A stretch of DNA of 64,000 nucleotides from Brenneria roseae subsp. roseae. GTDB taxonomy: Bacteria > Pseudomonadota > Gammaproteobacteria > Enterobacterales > Enterobacteriaceae. This document shows, piece by piece, positions 42,941 to 53,562 of this stretch. A program made the translations under genes and the position numbers. The notes under the pieces were generated by a model that did no database searches, was not told the DNA's origin, and saw nothing but the letters and a program-made list of their open reading frames with translations. The stretch covers positions 1 through 64,000 of the forward strand of contig NZ_KZ819037.1 in assembly GCF_003115845.1 (NCBI RefSeq), written 5' to 3'. Position 1 is the first letter of the stretch, and each line of letters starts with the position of its first letter.

Positions 42941-42995
42941 AGAAGTTGTACCTAATGAACAGGTTATTGAGCCAGTATCGACTGGGTGCGTCCAA
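42939..42995 (-). CDS. corL: candidate corA leader peptide CorL
   Basis: An 18-residue reading frame (MDAPSRYWLNNLFIRYNF) with a TTG start at 42995 and a strong GGAGG nine bases upstream, located about 25 bases after the predicted corA transcription start. In Salmonella a 17-codon corL frame in the corA leader couples its own translation to Rho-dependent termination of corA; position, size and the overlapping hairpin here agree. The identification is by arrangement, not by a verified sequence match. Confidence 0.6.
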   Translation of the reverse strand: MDAPSRYWLNNLFIRYNF

Positions 42996-43027
42996 GGCGT
43001 AGGTCCTCCGGGAATAATGATGCGCGC

Positions 43028-43057
43028 ATGTTACGCCGAGATGAAAAAGGCTGTCAA
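43028..43057 (-). promoter_or_regulatory. predicted corA promoter
   Basis: On the minus strand a perfect TTGACA (43057-43052) is followed, after 18 bases, by TAACAT (43033-43028). This gives a corA leader of about 250 nt containing corL and the hairpin at 42912-42940. Confidence 0.65.
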
Positions 43058-43166
43058 CTTTAAAACCGCCGTTGCAACACTCTGTCGCTAATTGAATAAA
43101 TGCCCCGTTTTTTCTCATCGGTTATGCCCTATTTGCCAACCGGGAAACCGGGGGCAGGTTACCCTC

Positions 43167-45329
43167 TCACACCGTTTCCAGCCGGGCGTAAGCCGCGACC
43201 AGCCATTTAATCCCTTGTCCCTGAAACGCGACCTGTATCCGGCAGTGGTCACCACTGCCCTCCAGATTAACGATGGTGCCTTCGCCAAATTTAGTATGCC
43301 GAACCCGTTGTCCCAGCGTATAGCCACTGTCATTCTGGCTGATCGGCGTGCCCAGACGCTGGTGGTTGACCGGACGCGATACGCTGGCCCGCAAGCGGAC
43401 TTCTTCAACGCATTCCGACGGCAACTCTCCCACAAAACGCGAAGGACGATGATAAGCCTCTTTACCGTATAAACGACGGGATTCCGCATAGGTCAACGTC
43501 AGCTTTTGCATCGCGCGGGTCACCCCCACATAGGCCAGACGCCGCTCCTCTTCCAGCCGCCCCCCTTCATCCAGCGACATCTGGCTGGGGAACATACCTT
43601 CCTCCATCCCGACGATGAAAACCTGCGGGAACTCCAGACCTTTCGCCGAATGCAGCGTCATCAGCTGCACCGCATCCTGATTGGCGTCCGCCTGGCCTTC
43701 CCCCGCTTCCAGCGCCGCATGCGACAAGAAAGCCTGTAACGGCATCAGATCCTGATCTTCTTCCTGATAGCTGAACTGCCGCGTGGCGGTGACCAGTTCC
43801 TCCAGGTTTTCTATCCGCGCCTGACCTTTTTCCCCTTTCTCCTGCTCGTACATGCCCCACAGACCGGAATCTTTAATCACCCGATCAGTCTGCACATGCA
43901 ATGGCAGTTCGGCGGTTTCATAAGCCAGCGCATCAATCAGTTCCACAAAGCGCTGTAGCGATGCGGCAGCGCGTCCCGCCAGCGCCTTGTCCTGCAATAA
44001 CACCCGAGTTGACTGCCACAGCGTCAACTGCCTGTCGCGGGCGGTCTGACGCACCACATCCAGCGTTCTGTCGCCAATACCGCGCGTCGGGGTATTCACC
44101 ACCCGCTCAAACGCCGCATCGTCATTACGGTTGGCAATCAAACGCAGATACGCCAGCGCATCCTTAATTTCCTGACGTTCAAAGAATCGCATGCCGCCGT
44201 AAATACGATAAGGCATGCTTTGCTGTAACAGCGCTTCTTCCAGCACGCGCGACTGGGCGTTGCTGCGGTATAAAATGGCGTTATCGTTCAACGAGCCGCC
44301 ATTTTCCTGCCAGACTTTGATGCGGTTGACGACAAACCGGGCCTCGTCCAGTTCGTTAAAGGCGCAATAGAGTGAAATCGGCTCGCCTTCCACGCCATCC
44401 GTCCACAGGTTTTTCCCCAGCCGTCCACCATTGTGCGCAATCAGTGCATTAGCCGCCTTCAGGATATTGCTGGTTGAACGGTAATTCTGCTCCAGCCGAA
44501 CCGTCTCTGCGCCGATAAAGTCTTTCAGGAACAGCTGGATATTTTCGACCTGCGCCCCGCGCCAGCCATAAATAGACTGGTCGTCATCGCCAACGATCAT
44601 CACCCTGGCGCTATCGCCTGCCAGCATACGAATCCACGCATACTGGATACGGTTGGTATCCTGAAACTCATCGACCAGAATATTGGTGAACCGTTCGCGA
44701 TAGTGATTCAACACGTGTGGCTTGTTCAACCACAATTCATGCGCACGCAGCAGCAGCTCGGCAAAATCCACCAGCCCGGCGCGATCGCAGGCCTCCTGAT
44801 AGGCCTGATAAACCCGCTGCCAGGTTTGCTCGATCGGATTGCCGTAACTTTCGATATGTTGGGGACGTAGCCCTTCGTCTTTTTTCCCGTTGATGTACCA
44901 CATGGCCTGACGCGGCGGCCACTGCTTCTCATCCAGGTTCAGCGCCCGTATCAGACGCTTGAGCAACCGCAGTTGATCATCGCTGTCCAGAATCTGAAAG
45001 TCCTGCGGCAATCCGGCATCCATATGATGAGCACGTAACAAACGGTGGGCCAGGCCATGAAAAGTCCCAATCCACATTCCGCCCTGACTGGTGCCGATCA
45101 GTTGATCGATGCGGTGCCGCATTTCCGCCGCGGCCTTGTTGGTAAAGGTCACCGCCATAATGGAATAGGGGGAACAGTTTTCGACGGCCAGCAGCCAGGC
45201 AATACGATGCACCAAGACCCGGGTTTTGCCACTGCCTGCCCCGGCCAGCACCAATAAATTGCTGCGTGGTGCGGCTACCGCATCACGTTGTTTGTCGTTG
45301 AGGCCATCAAGCAGTTCAGAAACGTCCAT
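43167..45329 (-). CDS. uvrD: DNA helicase II (UvrD)
   Basis: Superfamily 1A 3'-5' helicase for nucleotide excision repair and methyl-directed mismatch repair. 720 residues, identical in length to E. coli UvrD. Walker A GAGSGKTRVLVHR near residue 30, Walker B region VDEFQDTN, motif III GDDDQSIYGWRGA, and motif VI YVGVTRAMQ. The C-terminal RNA polymerase-binding Tudor-like segment (TLGQRVRHTKFGEG) is present. A LexA box lies upstream. Confidence 0.97.
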   Translation of the reverse strand: MDVSELLDGLNDKQRDAVAAPRSNLLVLAGAGSGKTRVLVHRIAWLLAVENCSPYSIMAVTFTNKAAAEMRHRIDQLIGTSQGGMWIGTFHGLAHRLLRAHHMDAGLPQDFQILDSDDQLRLLKRLIRALNLDEKQWPPRQAMWYINGKKDEGLRPQHIESYGNPIEQTWQRVYQAYQEACDRAGLVDFAELLLRAHELWLNKPHVLNHYRERFTNILVDEFQDTNRIQYAWIRMLAGDSARVMIVGDDDQSIYGWRGAQVENIQLFLKDFIGAETVRLEQNYRSTSNILKAANALIAHNGGRLGKNLWTDGVEGEPISLYCAFNELDEARFVVNRIKVWQENGGSLNDNAILYRSNAQSRVLEEALLQQSMPYRIYGGMRFFERQEIKDALAYLRLIANRNDDAAFERVVNTPTRGIGDRTLDVVRQTARDRQLTLWQSTRVLLQDKALAGRAAASLQRFVELIDALAYETAELPLHVQTDRVIKDSGLWGMYEQEKGEKGQARIENLEELVTATRQFSYQEEDQDLMPLQAFLSHAALEAGEGQADANQDAVQLMTLHSAKGLEFPQVFIVGMEEGMFPSQMSLDEGGRLEEERRLAYVGVTRAMQKLTLTYAESRRLYGKEAYHRPSRFVGELPSECVEEVRLRASVSRPVNHQRLGTPISQNDSGYTLGQRVRHTKFGEGTIVNLEGSGDHCRIQVAFQGQGIKWLVAAYARLETV

Positions 45330-45384
45330 AGATACCGGTTATCCGTTGACGGGAAACCGTGCCGTCACAAAGAAGACACCTTCC

Positions 45385-45404
45385 CACTGGTTATTTATAC
45401 AGTT
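45385..45404 (-). promoter_or_regulatory. LexA (SOS) box upstream of uvrD
   Basis: CTGG, eight bases (TTATTTAT), ACAG matches the CTGT-N8-ACAG SOS box with one change in the left half. It lies 56 bases before the uvrD start, as expected for an SOS-inducible gene. Confidence 0.75.
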
Positions 45405-45416
45405 TGTATAGAATGA

Positions 45417-46133
45417 TTATAGCAATGCTGTCAGCGATGCCAACCGCGAAATTTCAATATGCGGCAGCAATCGAGTGTCGCCAATCTGCATGAGATTGCC
45501 TTCACGCAGATTGATCCAGCACGCCTGCATACCGCAGCGAACCGCGCCCGCGACATCGGTGGTGAGATCGTCGCCCACATGCAGGATCTGATTCAGCGAC
45601 AAACCGAGCTTTCCTGCCGCCAGATGATACATATCATCAAACGGCTTTGCGCGCCCGTCAGGGCCGGCACGAAAAATAAAGGTGAAATAATGATCCAACC
45701 CAAACAGATGCGGATCGGCATTACCATTGGTGATCGCCGCCAGCGGCAGATGTCCGGCCAAAGCGGCCAGCGTGCGGTGCGTCTCTTCCGTCACCTCGAT
45801 TTGGCTGCGCCAGCGGGCGAAATTCTCCATCGCCGCCGTTGCCCCTGCCGCCGCGTCATCCGCCGGTAAACCCACATTCAGCATAACCTGCTCAACCGTA
45901 CGCCGCCGCCATTCCGTAACGTCATGATAAATTTCCGGCTCCCGCGCGCGCAGTTCATTACGCAGATTCTGGAAGTCTGCCGCCTGAAAATCGCGTAACG
46001 CCGGATGATACTGCTGTAAAAAACGCACCGACTCCCGCTCAGTCCGCCGTATCACCTCATAATTGTCATACAGGGTATCATCCAAATCGAAAGTGATAGC
46101 GCGAATCTGACCCAGCGGCCGGTAAAAATGCAT
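45417..46133 (-). CDS. yigB: HAD-family phosphatase YigB (flavin mononucleotide phosphatase)
   Basis: 238 residues as in E. coli YigB, a haloacid dehalogenase phosphatase that dephosphorylates FMN and the riboflavin-pathway intermediate ARPP. Motif [13 protein letters not shown], motif II ITNGNAD, and the C-terminal [15 protein letters not shown] motif are present. Its ATG overlaps the xerC stop by one base, so it is translated from the dapF-yigA-xerC-yigB operon. Confidence 0.93.
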   Translation of the reverse strand: MHFYRPLGQIRAITFDLDDTLYDNYEVIRRTERESVRFLQQYHPALRDFQAADFQNLRNELRAREPEIYHDVTEWRRRTVEQVMLNVGLPADDAAAGATAAMENFARWRSQIEVTEETHRTLAALAGHLPLAAITNGNADPHLFGLDHYFTFIFRAGPDGRAKPFDDMYHLAAGKLGLSLNQILHVGDDLTTDVAGAVRCGMQACWINLREGNLMQIGDTRLLPHIEISRLASLTALL

Positions 46134-47068
46134 CAGGTTTTTCCTCGCTTGGCACGTGGATGCGCAGCATCATACACCGACGCTAAATGTTGAAAGTCCA
46201 GATGGGTATAAATCTGTGTCGTCGAAAGGTTGGCGTGCCCCAGCAATTCCTGAACCGCGCGTAAATCGCCGCTGGACTCCAGCATATGGGTAGCGAAAGA
46301 GTGACGCAGCTTGTGCGGATGTACGTGACTGTTGACCCCTTGCTTCACGCCCCACTCGGCAAAGCGCTTCTGCACATTGCGCATAGAAATACGCCGGCCC
46401 TGATTGGAAACAAAAATCGCATCATCCTGCGGCCCAAACAGTTCGCGCAGCGCCAGCCAGTGTTCCAGCCAGGCGACCGCCGTTTTTCCCATTGGCAGCC
46501 GGCGCTCTTTGCTGCCTTTCCCCACGACCCAGACTTCGCCCGTATCGAGATTGACGTGCCGGCAGTCCATTCCGACCAGCTCAGCCAGACGCAGCCCTGC
46601 GCCGTACATCACTTCCAACATTGCCCGATCGCGCACGGCCAGCGGATCATGCGGATCGATATCCAGCAGGCGATTCATCTCGTCAACATCCATATTCTTG
46701 GGCAGATGACGTCCGGCCTGCGGAGTGGAAACGCCCCTGGCCGGATTCGCGCCCAGTACGCCGCGCGACACCATCCAGTCAAGAAAACTGCGCAACGCCG
46801 ATAAACGCAGGGCCAGACTTGCCGCATGCAATCCGTCTCGTTTACTGCGGGAAACCACAGAGCGTACGCCCGCCGCATCCAGTTTCTCCCAATCCGCCAC
46901 CCCGTTAGCCGACACTATCGCGATCGTCGCGGCCAACTGGCGGGCGTAGCTGGTTTGCGTCAACGGGCTCAGTTGACGTTCCACTTTCAGGTAGCGCAGA
47001 AAATCATCCACGCGGTGTTGCAGGGAAGCCACTACGGCAGGCTTATCCGGCGAGGCAGGCTGACTCAT
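46133..47068 (-). CDS. xerC: tyrosine recombinase XerC
   Basis: Resolves chromosome and plasmid dimers at dif with XerD. 311 residues (E. coli 298). N-terminal core-binding domain [20 protein letters not shown], then the catalytic domain with all conserved residues: Arg in [11 protein letters not shown], Lys in [10 protein letters not shown], His and Arg in [12 protein letters not shown], His in [11 protein letters not shown] and nucleophile Tyr in IYTHLD. The start overlaps the end of yigA by four bases, indicating coupling. Confidence 0.96.
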   Translation of the reverse strand: MSQPASPDKPAVVASLQHRVDDFLRYLKVERQLSPLTQTSYARQLAATIAIVSANGVADWEKLDAAGVRSVVSRSKRDGLHAASLALRLSALRSFLDWMVSRGVLGANPARGVSTPQAGRHLPKNMDVDEMNRLLDIDPHDPLAVRDRAMLEVMYGAGLRLAELVGMDCRHVNLDTGEVWVVGKGSKERRLPMGKTAVAWLEHWLALRELFGPQDDAIFVSNQGRRISMRNVQKRFAEWGVKQGVNSHVHPHKLRHSFATHMLESSGDLRAVQELLGHANLSTTQIYTHLDFQHLASVYDAAHPRAKRGKT

Positions 47069-47769
47069 ATCCGCTCAACCCAGCGCTCCAGCATGGCGGG
47101 CAACATGGTCGTCAATTGCTGCAACAGCACGGTCCCCATGCCATCCTGATAATGATGAGTATCGCGGCTGCTGAAGATCAGCAGCCCTAAATCATGATTT
47201 TCACCCAATAAGGATACCGCGACCGATCCCACCTGCTTGGCCTGTGGCAACAACATCAGCAGCTCGGGTCCATTCAGACCGCCAAGATAATGGTTGGACT
47301 GGCCAAAACGTTGAATACGCAATGGCTCGAACAGCGTCCGGTTCAAAGCAAGATGAGTAAAATCGGAAGGCGCGCCAATACGCCATTTATCACTGAACAA
47401 ACGAACCGTGGCGCCAGCCAGCCCCAGCTTGCGTGCCCAACGCTGGAATCTGTCGAGCATATCCAGCAGGCTGTCGGCGGATGCCAGCTCAGTTTGCAGG
47501 CCGAGAAGCCGCTTAAACAGCACTTCGTTCGCCCCCGCCTGTTCCATCAGCAGCGTGATTTCTTCTTCAAGCTGGGTGATATGATTTCGCTGACGGGCAA
47601 GCTGCCACTCGACCAGCGATACGGTTCCCCTGATGGGGTGTGGGATCCGCATCTGCTCGGTGGGTCGGGCATTGCGGATAAAAAAATCAGGATTCTGCTG
47701 CAGGAACTGCAAAACCATCTCGTCACTGAGTTCGATTTGGCGCTCTGCCTGCTCCTCGACATTCTTCAT
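47065..47769 (-). CDS. yigA: DUF484 family protein YigA
   Basis: 234 residues (E. coli YigA 235). N-terminal [12 protein letters not shown] motif of DUF484, a coiled-coil stretch rich in Glu/Gln around residues 60-85, then a GAF-like domain. Function unknown. The ATG at 47769 overlaps the dapF stop (ATGA), and the frame extending to 47943 overlaps dapF. Part of the dapF-yigA-xerC-yigB operon conserved in enterobacteria. Confidence 0.92.
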   Translation of the reverse strand: MKNVEEQAERQIELSDEMVLQFLQQNPDFFIRNARPTEQMRIPHPIRGTVSLVEWQLARQRNHITQLEEEITLLMEQAGANEVLFKRLLGLQTELASADSLLDMLDRFQRWARKLGLAGATVRLFSDKWRIGAPSDFTHLALNRTLFEPLRIQRFGQSNHYLGGLNGPELLMLLPQAKQVGSVAVSLLGENHDLGLLIFSSRDTHHYQDGMGTVLLQQLTTMLPAMLERWVERI

Positions 47770-48590
47770 AAATGAATAAATCCATCGTAAACATGCGTTG
47801 CAGGACCGGTCATAAACAACGGATTCCCCGGGCCATCCCAATGAATATCCAGATCTCCGCCCGGCAGCGACACGCGCACCTGTGAAGACAACAACCCCTG
47901 CTGTACCCCAACGGCCACAGCAGCACAGGCGCCGCTGCCGCATGCCTGCGTTTCGCCGGCGCCTCGTTCATAAACCCGCAGGCGCACCGTATTACGATCG
48001 ACAACCTGCATAAAACCGATATTAGCACGCTCTGGAAAACGTTCATGGTTTTCCAGCAGCGGTCCGATCTCTTCTACATTCGCGCTATCCACATCATCGA
48101 CCTGAATCACACAGTGCGGGTTGCCCATGGACACGACGCCACAGAGTATGGTGTGTTCCCCGGCGCGCATGATATAGGTTTTCTCCGCTTTTACTGCCCG
48201 AAACGGCACCTGCTGCGGTTCAAAATTAGGTTCACCCATATTAACCCGGACCAGCTCATCATCGGTAACAGTGAGCAGCATTCGCCCGGTCTGGGTACTG
48301 ACGGCGATGTCACGCTTGTTGGTCAACCCTTTCAGGCGGACAAAACGCGCAAAACAGCGCGCCCCATTGCCGCACTGCGCAACCTCGCTGCCGTCAGCAT
48401 TGAAAATACGATAATGGAAATCCAGTTCGGGATCGTAAGGGGGTTCAACCACCAGAAGCTGATCAAAACCGACGCCGCAATATCGGTCCGACAAACGACG
48501 GATCAACTCGGGGGAAAAATAAACATTCTGCGTTACAGCATCAACAACCATGAAATCGTTGCCTAAGCCGTGCATTTTAGCGAACTGCAT
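47766..48590 (-). CDS. dapF: diaminopimelate epimerase
   Basis: Converts LL- to meso-diaminopimelate for lysine and peptidoglycan synthesis by a two-cysteine acid/base mechanism. 274 residues as in E. coli. Catalytic Cys73 in [13 protein letters not shown] and the second cysteine, near residue 217, in [17 protein letters not shown]. lptM lies upstream in the same direction. Confidence 0.97.
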   Translation of the reverse strand: MQFAKMHGLGNDFMVVDAVTQNVYFSPELIRRLSDRYCGVGFDQLLVVEPPYDPELDFHYRIFNADGSEVAQCGNGARCFARFVRLKGLTNKRDIAVSTQTGRMLLTVTDDELVRVNMGEPNFEPQQVPFRAVKAEKTYIMRAGEHTILCGVVSMGNPHCVIQVDDVDSANVEEIGPLLENHERFPERANIGFMQVVDRNTVRLRVYERGAGETQACGSGACAAVAVGVQQGLLSSQVRVSLPGGDLDIHWDGPGNPLFMTGPATHVYDGFIHL

Positions 48591-48635
48591 TATCCTGACT
48601 CCGCTAGCTTAACCAGGCGCGGTAAAAACGCTACC

Positions 48636-48700
48636 CTGTCATCTTTCAAGTTGCCGGTGCGTTGGTTTCCTGCATCTCGAAATCTATTGGGTATATCGTG
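48636..48700. repeat. short ERIC-derived element between lptM and dapF
   Basis: CTGTCATCTTTCAAGTTGCC, GTGCGTTGG, CTGCATCTCGAAATCTATTG and GGTATATC preserve the ends of an ERIC repeat with its centre deleted. It is closely similar to the short copy at 33355-33420. Confidence 0.55.
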
Positions 48701-48737
48701 ACCAGTTATAAAATAATGATGGACACATCGTCACGCA

Positions 48738-48905
48738 CTAACGTCGCATGGACACTTTTTGATGTGATGCCTGATTCCCATTCTGCTCGACGGTTGTCGA
48801 TGCGGCCTGCTGGTCGGGTGGCATATACAGCGGCCCTTTTAAGCCGCACCCGAACAGGCTTAGCAGCGATAACGCCAGAAAAAACTGACGAAATACTTTT
48901 TTCAT
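48738..48905 (-). CDS. lptM: LPS-assembly lipoprotein LptM (YifL)
   Basis: A 55-residue lipoprotein starting MKKVFRQFFLALSLLSLFGC, with a clear lipobox LFGC and Cys20, followed by GLKGPLYMPPDQQ, the conserved core of LptM/YifL. LptM binds the LptD-LptE translocon and helps LptD oxidation and assembly in the outer membrane. Its position, divergent from cyaY and upstream of dapF, matches E. coli. AGG lies about ten bases before the ATG. Confidence 0.93.
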   Translation of the reverse strand: MKKVFRQFFLALSLLSLFGCGLKGPLYMPPDQQAASTTVEQNGNQASHQKVSMRR

Positions 48906-48982
48906 AACATTAAGACCTGTAATTCATACTCGTATGCTCTCTATAATCGCAGGTGGATCATGAAAATCAATAGGAATCGAAA

Positions 48983-49303
48983 ATGAACGATAGCGAGTTC
49001 CATCAGTTAGCCGACAAATTGATGCTTCAGTTGGAAGAAACGTTGGATCAATTTGCAGGCGATGCCGATATCGATTATGAAACCAACGGCGGCGTGATGA
49101 CGCTAATTTTTGAAAACGGCAGCAAAATCGTGATTAACCGTCAGGAGCCTATGCATCAAGTCTGGCTGGCGACCAAAGCCGGCGGTTATCACTTCAATTA
49201 TCAGGATGGCCGCTGGATATGCGATCGCAGTGGCGATGATTTTACGGCGTTGCTGTCCGAAGCCTGTTCCGTACAGGCGGGCGAAGACGTTCACTTCGCT
49301 TAG
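48983..49303 (+). CDS. cyaY: frataxin-like iron donor CyaY
   Basis: Bacterial frataxin, 106 residues as in E. coli. It binds iron through an acidic first helix and interacts with IscS to control Fe-S cluster assembly. The acidic ridge ([24 protein letters not shown]) and conserved strands [19 protein letters not shown] and [11 protein letters not shown] are clear. Here the next gene on its 3' side is an MFS transporter rather than cyaA. Confidence 0.96.
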   Translation: MNDSEFHQLADKLMLQLEETLDQFAGDADIDYETNGGVMTLIFENGSKIVINRQEPMHQVWLATKAGGYHFNYQDGRWICDRSGDDFTALLSEACSVQAGEDVHFA

Positions 49304-49426
49304 GCGCCAGAGGGCCCCGCGCTTTTACGAGAATCAGTACAACTCGCCTGTTCTCCCGGACGCGACCGAGGCGGAGGGCGGTTTCAGAATGAGCCGCCCG
49401 GATACGACAGCACCGTGCAACCGTGG

Positions 49427-50605
49427 CTAAGCGACGTTCCGTCTGACCAGAACAAGCAGCAGCGTCATCAGCAACAGAATCCCGATACCGAACATGTTCA
49501 CCAGAGGCCAACCGCTGGTGAACGCCATCATGCTCCCCGCCGACAGCGACGCCAGCGCATTCGGGATATAAATAGCCAGTGAGTTAATCCCCTGCAATCT
49601 GGATTTGTGCACGGAATGGGTAAACGTATTCAACATGAAGGTGCCGCCGTTGAACATGAAAGCCCAGCCGATGCCAAACATAATCAGCGCAGCGAGGAAA
49701 TTCCAGAATGCCAGACCGCTCAACGCGATAATAATACCGATCCCATTGCAGAGAATGCCGGTCACGATAACCTGAACGGCGCTCATCCGCTTTGCCAGCA
49801 CCACCAGCAGCAGCGCCGGCGCGTACATCGCGACAAAATGCCACTGCAATACCGTCGCACTGTTGTCCACCGAGAAGTGGTGCTGATGCATGGCCAGCGG
49901 CGCCGAATTCATCAGCAACGTCATCACGACAAAACCGACCATACAACTGGCGGTTCCCAGCATAAACGCACGACTTTTCAGGATTGAAGACAATGATGCT
50001 TCACTGTTATCCGCTGTCGCAACAGGCGCCGTATTGGGTAATTTCAGACCTGACAGCAAGATCGCCGTGACCACGCAGATAATGGCTCCCGCAATAAAGC
50101 TGCCAAAGAAAGGATACGGCGGCCACGCGTGGGCTGACTGACTGGCGGCGAAGGGGCCGAGAAAACCGCCCAGAATGCCCCCGCTGATCACCCATGAAAT
50201 CGCACTGCTCTTTTGATGGTTATCCGTAAAGATTTCTGCCGCCGCAAAACGATAATACTGGTTGAACGCGCAGGACATTCCCAATACAAACGTGGCAAAT
50301 ACAAACAGGGTAAAGTTGTGCCACACGATCGCCAGCGCCGCCAGCAGCGAGCCAACCAGCCCCAACAGAGCGCCGAAGATAAAGGCGTTTCGTCTGCCAT
50401 ATTTCGCCATCAGGGATGAAACAGAATAAATCATCAGGGCGGCGCCGCAGACCGTTGACGTGATTGGCAACGTTGTCAGCAGCGGCACCGGCGTCATCAG
50501 GACACCCACCAGTGTAGAAGAAAGGGTCATCAACGAAATGATACTGCCCGTCAACCCCTGACCCAACGCCAGCAATATCAGATTTCTGCGCTGCAACGAA
50601 TCCAT
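49427..50605 (-). CDS. major facilitator superfamily transporter
   Basis: 392 residues with twelve predicted membrane helices. The motif-A-like loop MAKYGRRNAFIFGALLG follows helix 2, and a second cytoplasmic loop (LPNTAPVATADNSEASL) separates the halves. I do not recognise a characterised orthologue; drug or small-metabolite efflux is possible but unsupported. It is inserted between cyaY and cyaA, which are neighbours in E. coli, and lies 72 bases downstream of cyaA in the same direction. Confidence 0.85.
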   Translation of the reverse strand: MDSLQRRNLILLALGQGLTGSIISLMTLSSTLVGVLMTPVPLLTTLPITSTVCGAALMIYSVSSLMAKYGRRNAFIFGALLGLVGSLLAALAIVWHNFTLFVFATFVLGMSCAFNQYYRFAAAEIFTDNHQKSSAISWVISGGILGGFLGPFAASQSAHAWPPYPFFGSFIAGAIICVVTAILLSGLKLPNTAPVATADNSEASLSSILKSRAFMLGTASCMVGFVVMTLLMNSAPLAMHQHHFSVDNSATVLQWHFVAMYAPALLLVVLAKRMSAVQVIVTGILCNGIGIIIALSGLAFWNFLAALIMFGIGWAFMFNGGTFMLNTFTHSVHKSRLQGINSLAIYIPNALASLSAGSMMAFTSGWPLVNMFGIGILLLMTLLLVLVRRNVA

Positions 50606-50677
50606 GGTGAAGTCCTTTTCTCAAATAAGGCGAAAAGAAAAATCCGGGTCCTGCGAAAACCAGGGAGTGATAGGAAG

Positions 50678-53233
50678 CTAAAGTATCTGTAACCGCTGCT
50701 TCATGACCATCGACGCGCCTTCTGCCGCCGGCGTAATGCACAAATGAGAAAGCGCGCTGCTGCGGAAAGGGATCACCTGAGTTCGGCCATCAAGTTGTAC
50801 GATCTGATAAAACTGCGGCAGGTTGAAATTAATAAAGCTGGAGCCATACGTGAAGCGATCGTGGGAAGACGAATAGAATCGGCTGACATCACGCACCAGC
50901 TCTTCCTTGCTGCCTTCACAGTGGTGATAAACTTCAACCCGGTTGGACTCATCCAGAATATAGATATTAAAACCCTGATTTTCACTCAGATCTTCAAAGA
51001 AGAACTGGATAATCCCTTCACTGGCCACGCCATCTACCACGGGCGGCAAATGCACATGATTGGTTTCAACCTGAACAGGCAGACCCTGTAGTTTATTATT
51101 GGAAATCGCACCGTAAAACTCGACGGCATTTTCCAGCTTCTGCACGGATACGCTCAGGCGTTCAAAGAACAATCCCCAGGTCTGTCCCGCTACTTTCACC
51201 GCTTTGAAACGTCCCGGTTCCTGACGCGTACTGGTCAGACGCAGTTCAATACATTCCGATACCAGTTGCTGTACGCGGGTACGAATCAGACCGCGTAAAT
51301 GCTGGCTATAGCAGAAGACTTCCAGCGATTCCGGCAGCGCCGCATCCTGATGCATCTTGCCCAGAATGGTTTTCAACGCTTCCAGCACCGCCTGTTCACC
51401 ACTGAAATGCAGCGTACGCACTTCGTTCCAGGAATTGCGATACAACAAATCGATACTGCCCACCAGGCACTGCTGCTGTTGGCCGAAGCTGAAGACATCC
51501 AGTTGGCGGAAATCAAAATGCACGACCTGATTACGGAAAGCGGCGGTAGGATCGTGCTCCAGGTTCACGATAATCGCCAGATGGCGAATCTCACACGGGC
51601 TGTACAACGCTTTCGGCGTCGGTGCCGGCAGGCGCAGCGGGAAATGGCTGGATACATCGGCCACCAGAGCCTGCAAACGAGTGATGTCACACAGCTCGTT
51701 ACCCTTGATATACAACCGCGTACTGGGCGTTAGCAGGCCGTTAAAATAGGCCCAGGCCACCAGCTTGTTCAGATAGCGGTTATATTCCAGCGGCTGGTGG
51801 CTGATAATGGCGTCCATCGACGGCGCCTGATTGTACAGATACCAGCCGGAACGGTTGGCGCGCCCGGCGGGAACATAAATAAAGGTCAGATTCGGTTCTG
51901 ATAAATCAGGCGATATCTGCGGGTTCAGCAGCGTCACTTTGCCAGGCAATGCTTCAAATGCGGCATAGAGCTTACGGGTTAATACGCCGATATCCTGCGG
52001 ACTGGCACTCACGCTCAGATTGTTACGGCGGGCAAAGCGGATCAGGTTGCGATAGGTCTGCATCATCGCGTCGAGCAGTTCGTTGTGTGCTTCACGCACG
52101 CGCTCGATTTTCCAGTTGGCGCGGTTATCCAGCATGGCCAGATGTTCCGCACTCCATCCCCATTCCTGAACCAGCTGACTTAAAATCTGGCGGCGCCAGC
52201 CTACGCAGGCCCGCTCCCGGGATAATTTCTCACAAACTTTTAAATAGAAACATCGACGAGCCAGATCCAGACGGGTGGGATCGTTAATCGCCGTCAGATA
52301 ATGGGTCACGCGCTCCAGCATCATACAGTAAGGATCCAGACCGAAAGAGACGATCTCGCCTTTGTGCAGACGCTTTTTGATATCCATTGAAAGCAGGTGC
52401 GTATCGGGATATTCCCAGGAATAAGCCTCCAGCAGCAGTGTTTTCAATACCGCTTTATAAGGAGAATCGATACTTTTATAGAGCTGCCACAGGCTGGCGC
52501 CGAAATACTCTTCCGCGGAGAGCGTACTTAGCCCGCCTAAATCCAACCACTCGTTCGGCGCCAGTGCGCCCTGCGCATACAGGGACAAGACGTATTCGTC
52601 GTAGTTTGCTTCTTCTTCTACCGGCACCATGTTCCACAAAATACGCTTGCCCGCCATGCGGACAGCCGTACGGTAGAACTCATCCAGCAACAGGATATGC
52701 TGGGTGGAACCGCAATCCTCACCACCGAGGCTGCCGCTTTCATTATGGCGGAAGCGATTTTCGTCCATCAGGAAGAAGCTGACATCCACCCCTTGTGCGG
52801 CGGCCCACTGTTCCAGCAACGTGCATTTCTGCTGTAACCGTAAACGTTCTTCATTATCAAGCCAGGACTGATGACAGACCCAGATGTCCAGATCGGAACT
52901 GCAACTCTGGCCAATTGAGGCCGTGCTGCCCATAGAATAGAGGCCAGTGATGGGCAATTCGCCTTGCTCATGCGAATTCTCCAACTGACCCCATCTTAAT
53001 TCGATGTTATCCAGGTAGTGCTGTTGTTTTTCATCGGGCGTGTAAATGCAGATACCGTGCGGAACCTTGCCTTCAAGGTAGCCCGGCATCAAGGGGTGAT
53101 GATGATGTAATAAAATCGGCAGAAGACTGTAGACCTGCTGAAAAGCGGGTTTCATTGCTCCCAGAGCACGGTCAACGCGTAGTTGGTTGATCGCATCCAG
53201 TCTTTGCTTCAAAGTCTCGATGTAGAAGTACAA
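50678..53233 (-). CDS. cyaA: class I adenylate cyclase
   Basis: Makes cyclic AMP for CRP-dependent control; activity is tuned by EIIA-Glc. 851 residues (E. coli 848). The catalytic N-terminal half contains the nucleotidyltransferase segment [21 protein letters not shown]; the C-terminal regulatory half is equally well conserved except for the last 20 residues. As in E. coli the start codon is TTG (53233), which keeps expression low. A CRP site overlaps its promoter region. Confidence 0.97.
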   Translation of the reverse strand: MYFYIETLKQRLDAINQLRVDRALGAMKPAFQQVYSLLPILLHHHHPLMPGYLEGKVPHGICIYTPDEKQQHYLDNIELRWGQLENSHEQGELPITGLYSMGSTASIGQSCSSDLDIWVCHQSWLDNEERLRLQQKCTLLEQWAAAQGVDVSFFLMDENRFRHNESGSLGGEDCGSTQHILLLDEFYRTAVRMAGKRILWNMVPVEEEANYDEYVLSLYAQGALAPNEWLDLGGLSTLSAEEYFGASLWQLYKSIDSPYKAVLKTLLLEAYSWEYPDTHLLSMDIKKRLHKGEIVSFGLDPYCMMLERVTHYLTAINDPTRLDLARRCFYLKVCEKLSRERACVGWRRQILSQLVQEWGWSAEHLAMLDNRANWKIERVREAHNELLDAMMQTYRNLIRFARRNNLSVSASPQDIGVLTRKLYAAFEALPGKVTLLNPQISPDLSEPNLTFIYVPAGRANRSGWYLYNQAPSMDAIISHQPLEYNRYLNKLVAWAYFNGLLTPSTRLYIKGNELCDITRLQALVADVSSHFPLRLPAPTPKALYSPCEIRHLAIIVNLEHDPTAAFRNQVVHFDFRQLDVFSFGQQQQCLVGSIDLLYRNSWNEVRTLHFSGEQAVLEALKTILGKMHQDAALPESLEVFCYSQHLRGLIRTRVQQLVSECIELRLTSTRQEPGRFKAVKVAGQTWGLFFERLSVSVQKLENAVEFYGAISNNKLQGLPVQVETNHVHLPPVVDGVASEGIIQFFFEDLSENQGFNIYILDESNRVEVYHHCEGSKEELVRDVSRFYSSSHDRFTYGSSFINFNLPQFYQIVQLDGRTQVIPFRSSALSHLCITPAAEGASMVMKQRLQIL

Positions 53234-53562
53234 GACGTTTCGCCTGATTATCCCAGTGCCTAGAAAAAACCCCGTATTCCAAATTTGCCAATGATAAAAT
53301 TAGAGGAATGTTTGGCAAAATATCGCTGGAAACGTGATCAATTTAACACCTTGCTGATTAAGCGTAAAGAAAGTAAAGAAAGTTAGATTTATCTATCTTG
53401 CTTTTATTACATTTTTTCATTCGCAAAATCAGCCCGACTTCTCATTCCCACCTTCCTGCGCCTCCCGTCATCGTTTTAAAGGCGCACCGGCAATGTCCGT
53501 AACCTGACACTGGCGCACCATCAATGATACGATGGTGGAAAATGATAAAAACGGTATCAAGC
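53234..53562. other. divergent cyaA / hemC intergenic region
   Basis: 329 bases containing the promoters for cyaA (minus) and hemCDXY (plus) and the CRP site at 53330-53351. The part between 53270 and 53420 is AT-rich. A frame in phase with hemC runs back to 53524 but the family N-terminus starts at 53563. No gene is seen. Confidence 0.6.
53330..53351 (-). promoter_or_regulatory. CRP site in the cyaA promoter region
   Basis: On the minus strand the 22 bases read AGGTGTTAAATTGATCACG plus TTT, which I recall as the E. coli cyaA CRP operator. It predicts feedback repression of cyaA by cAMP-CRP. It lies about 97 bases before the cyaA start. Confidence 0.85.
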
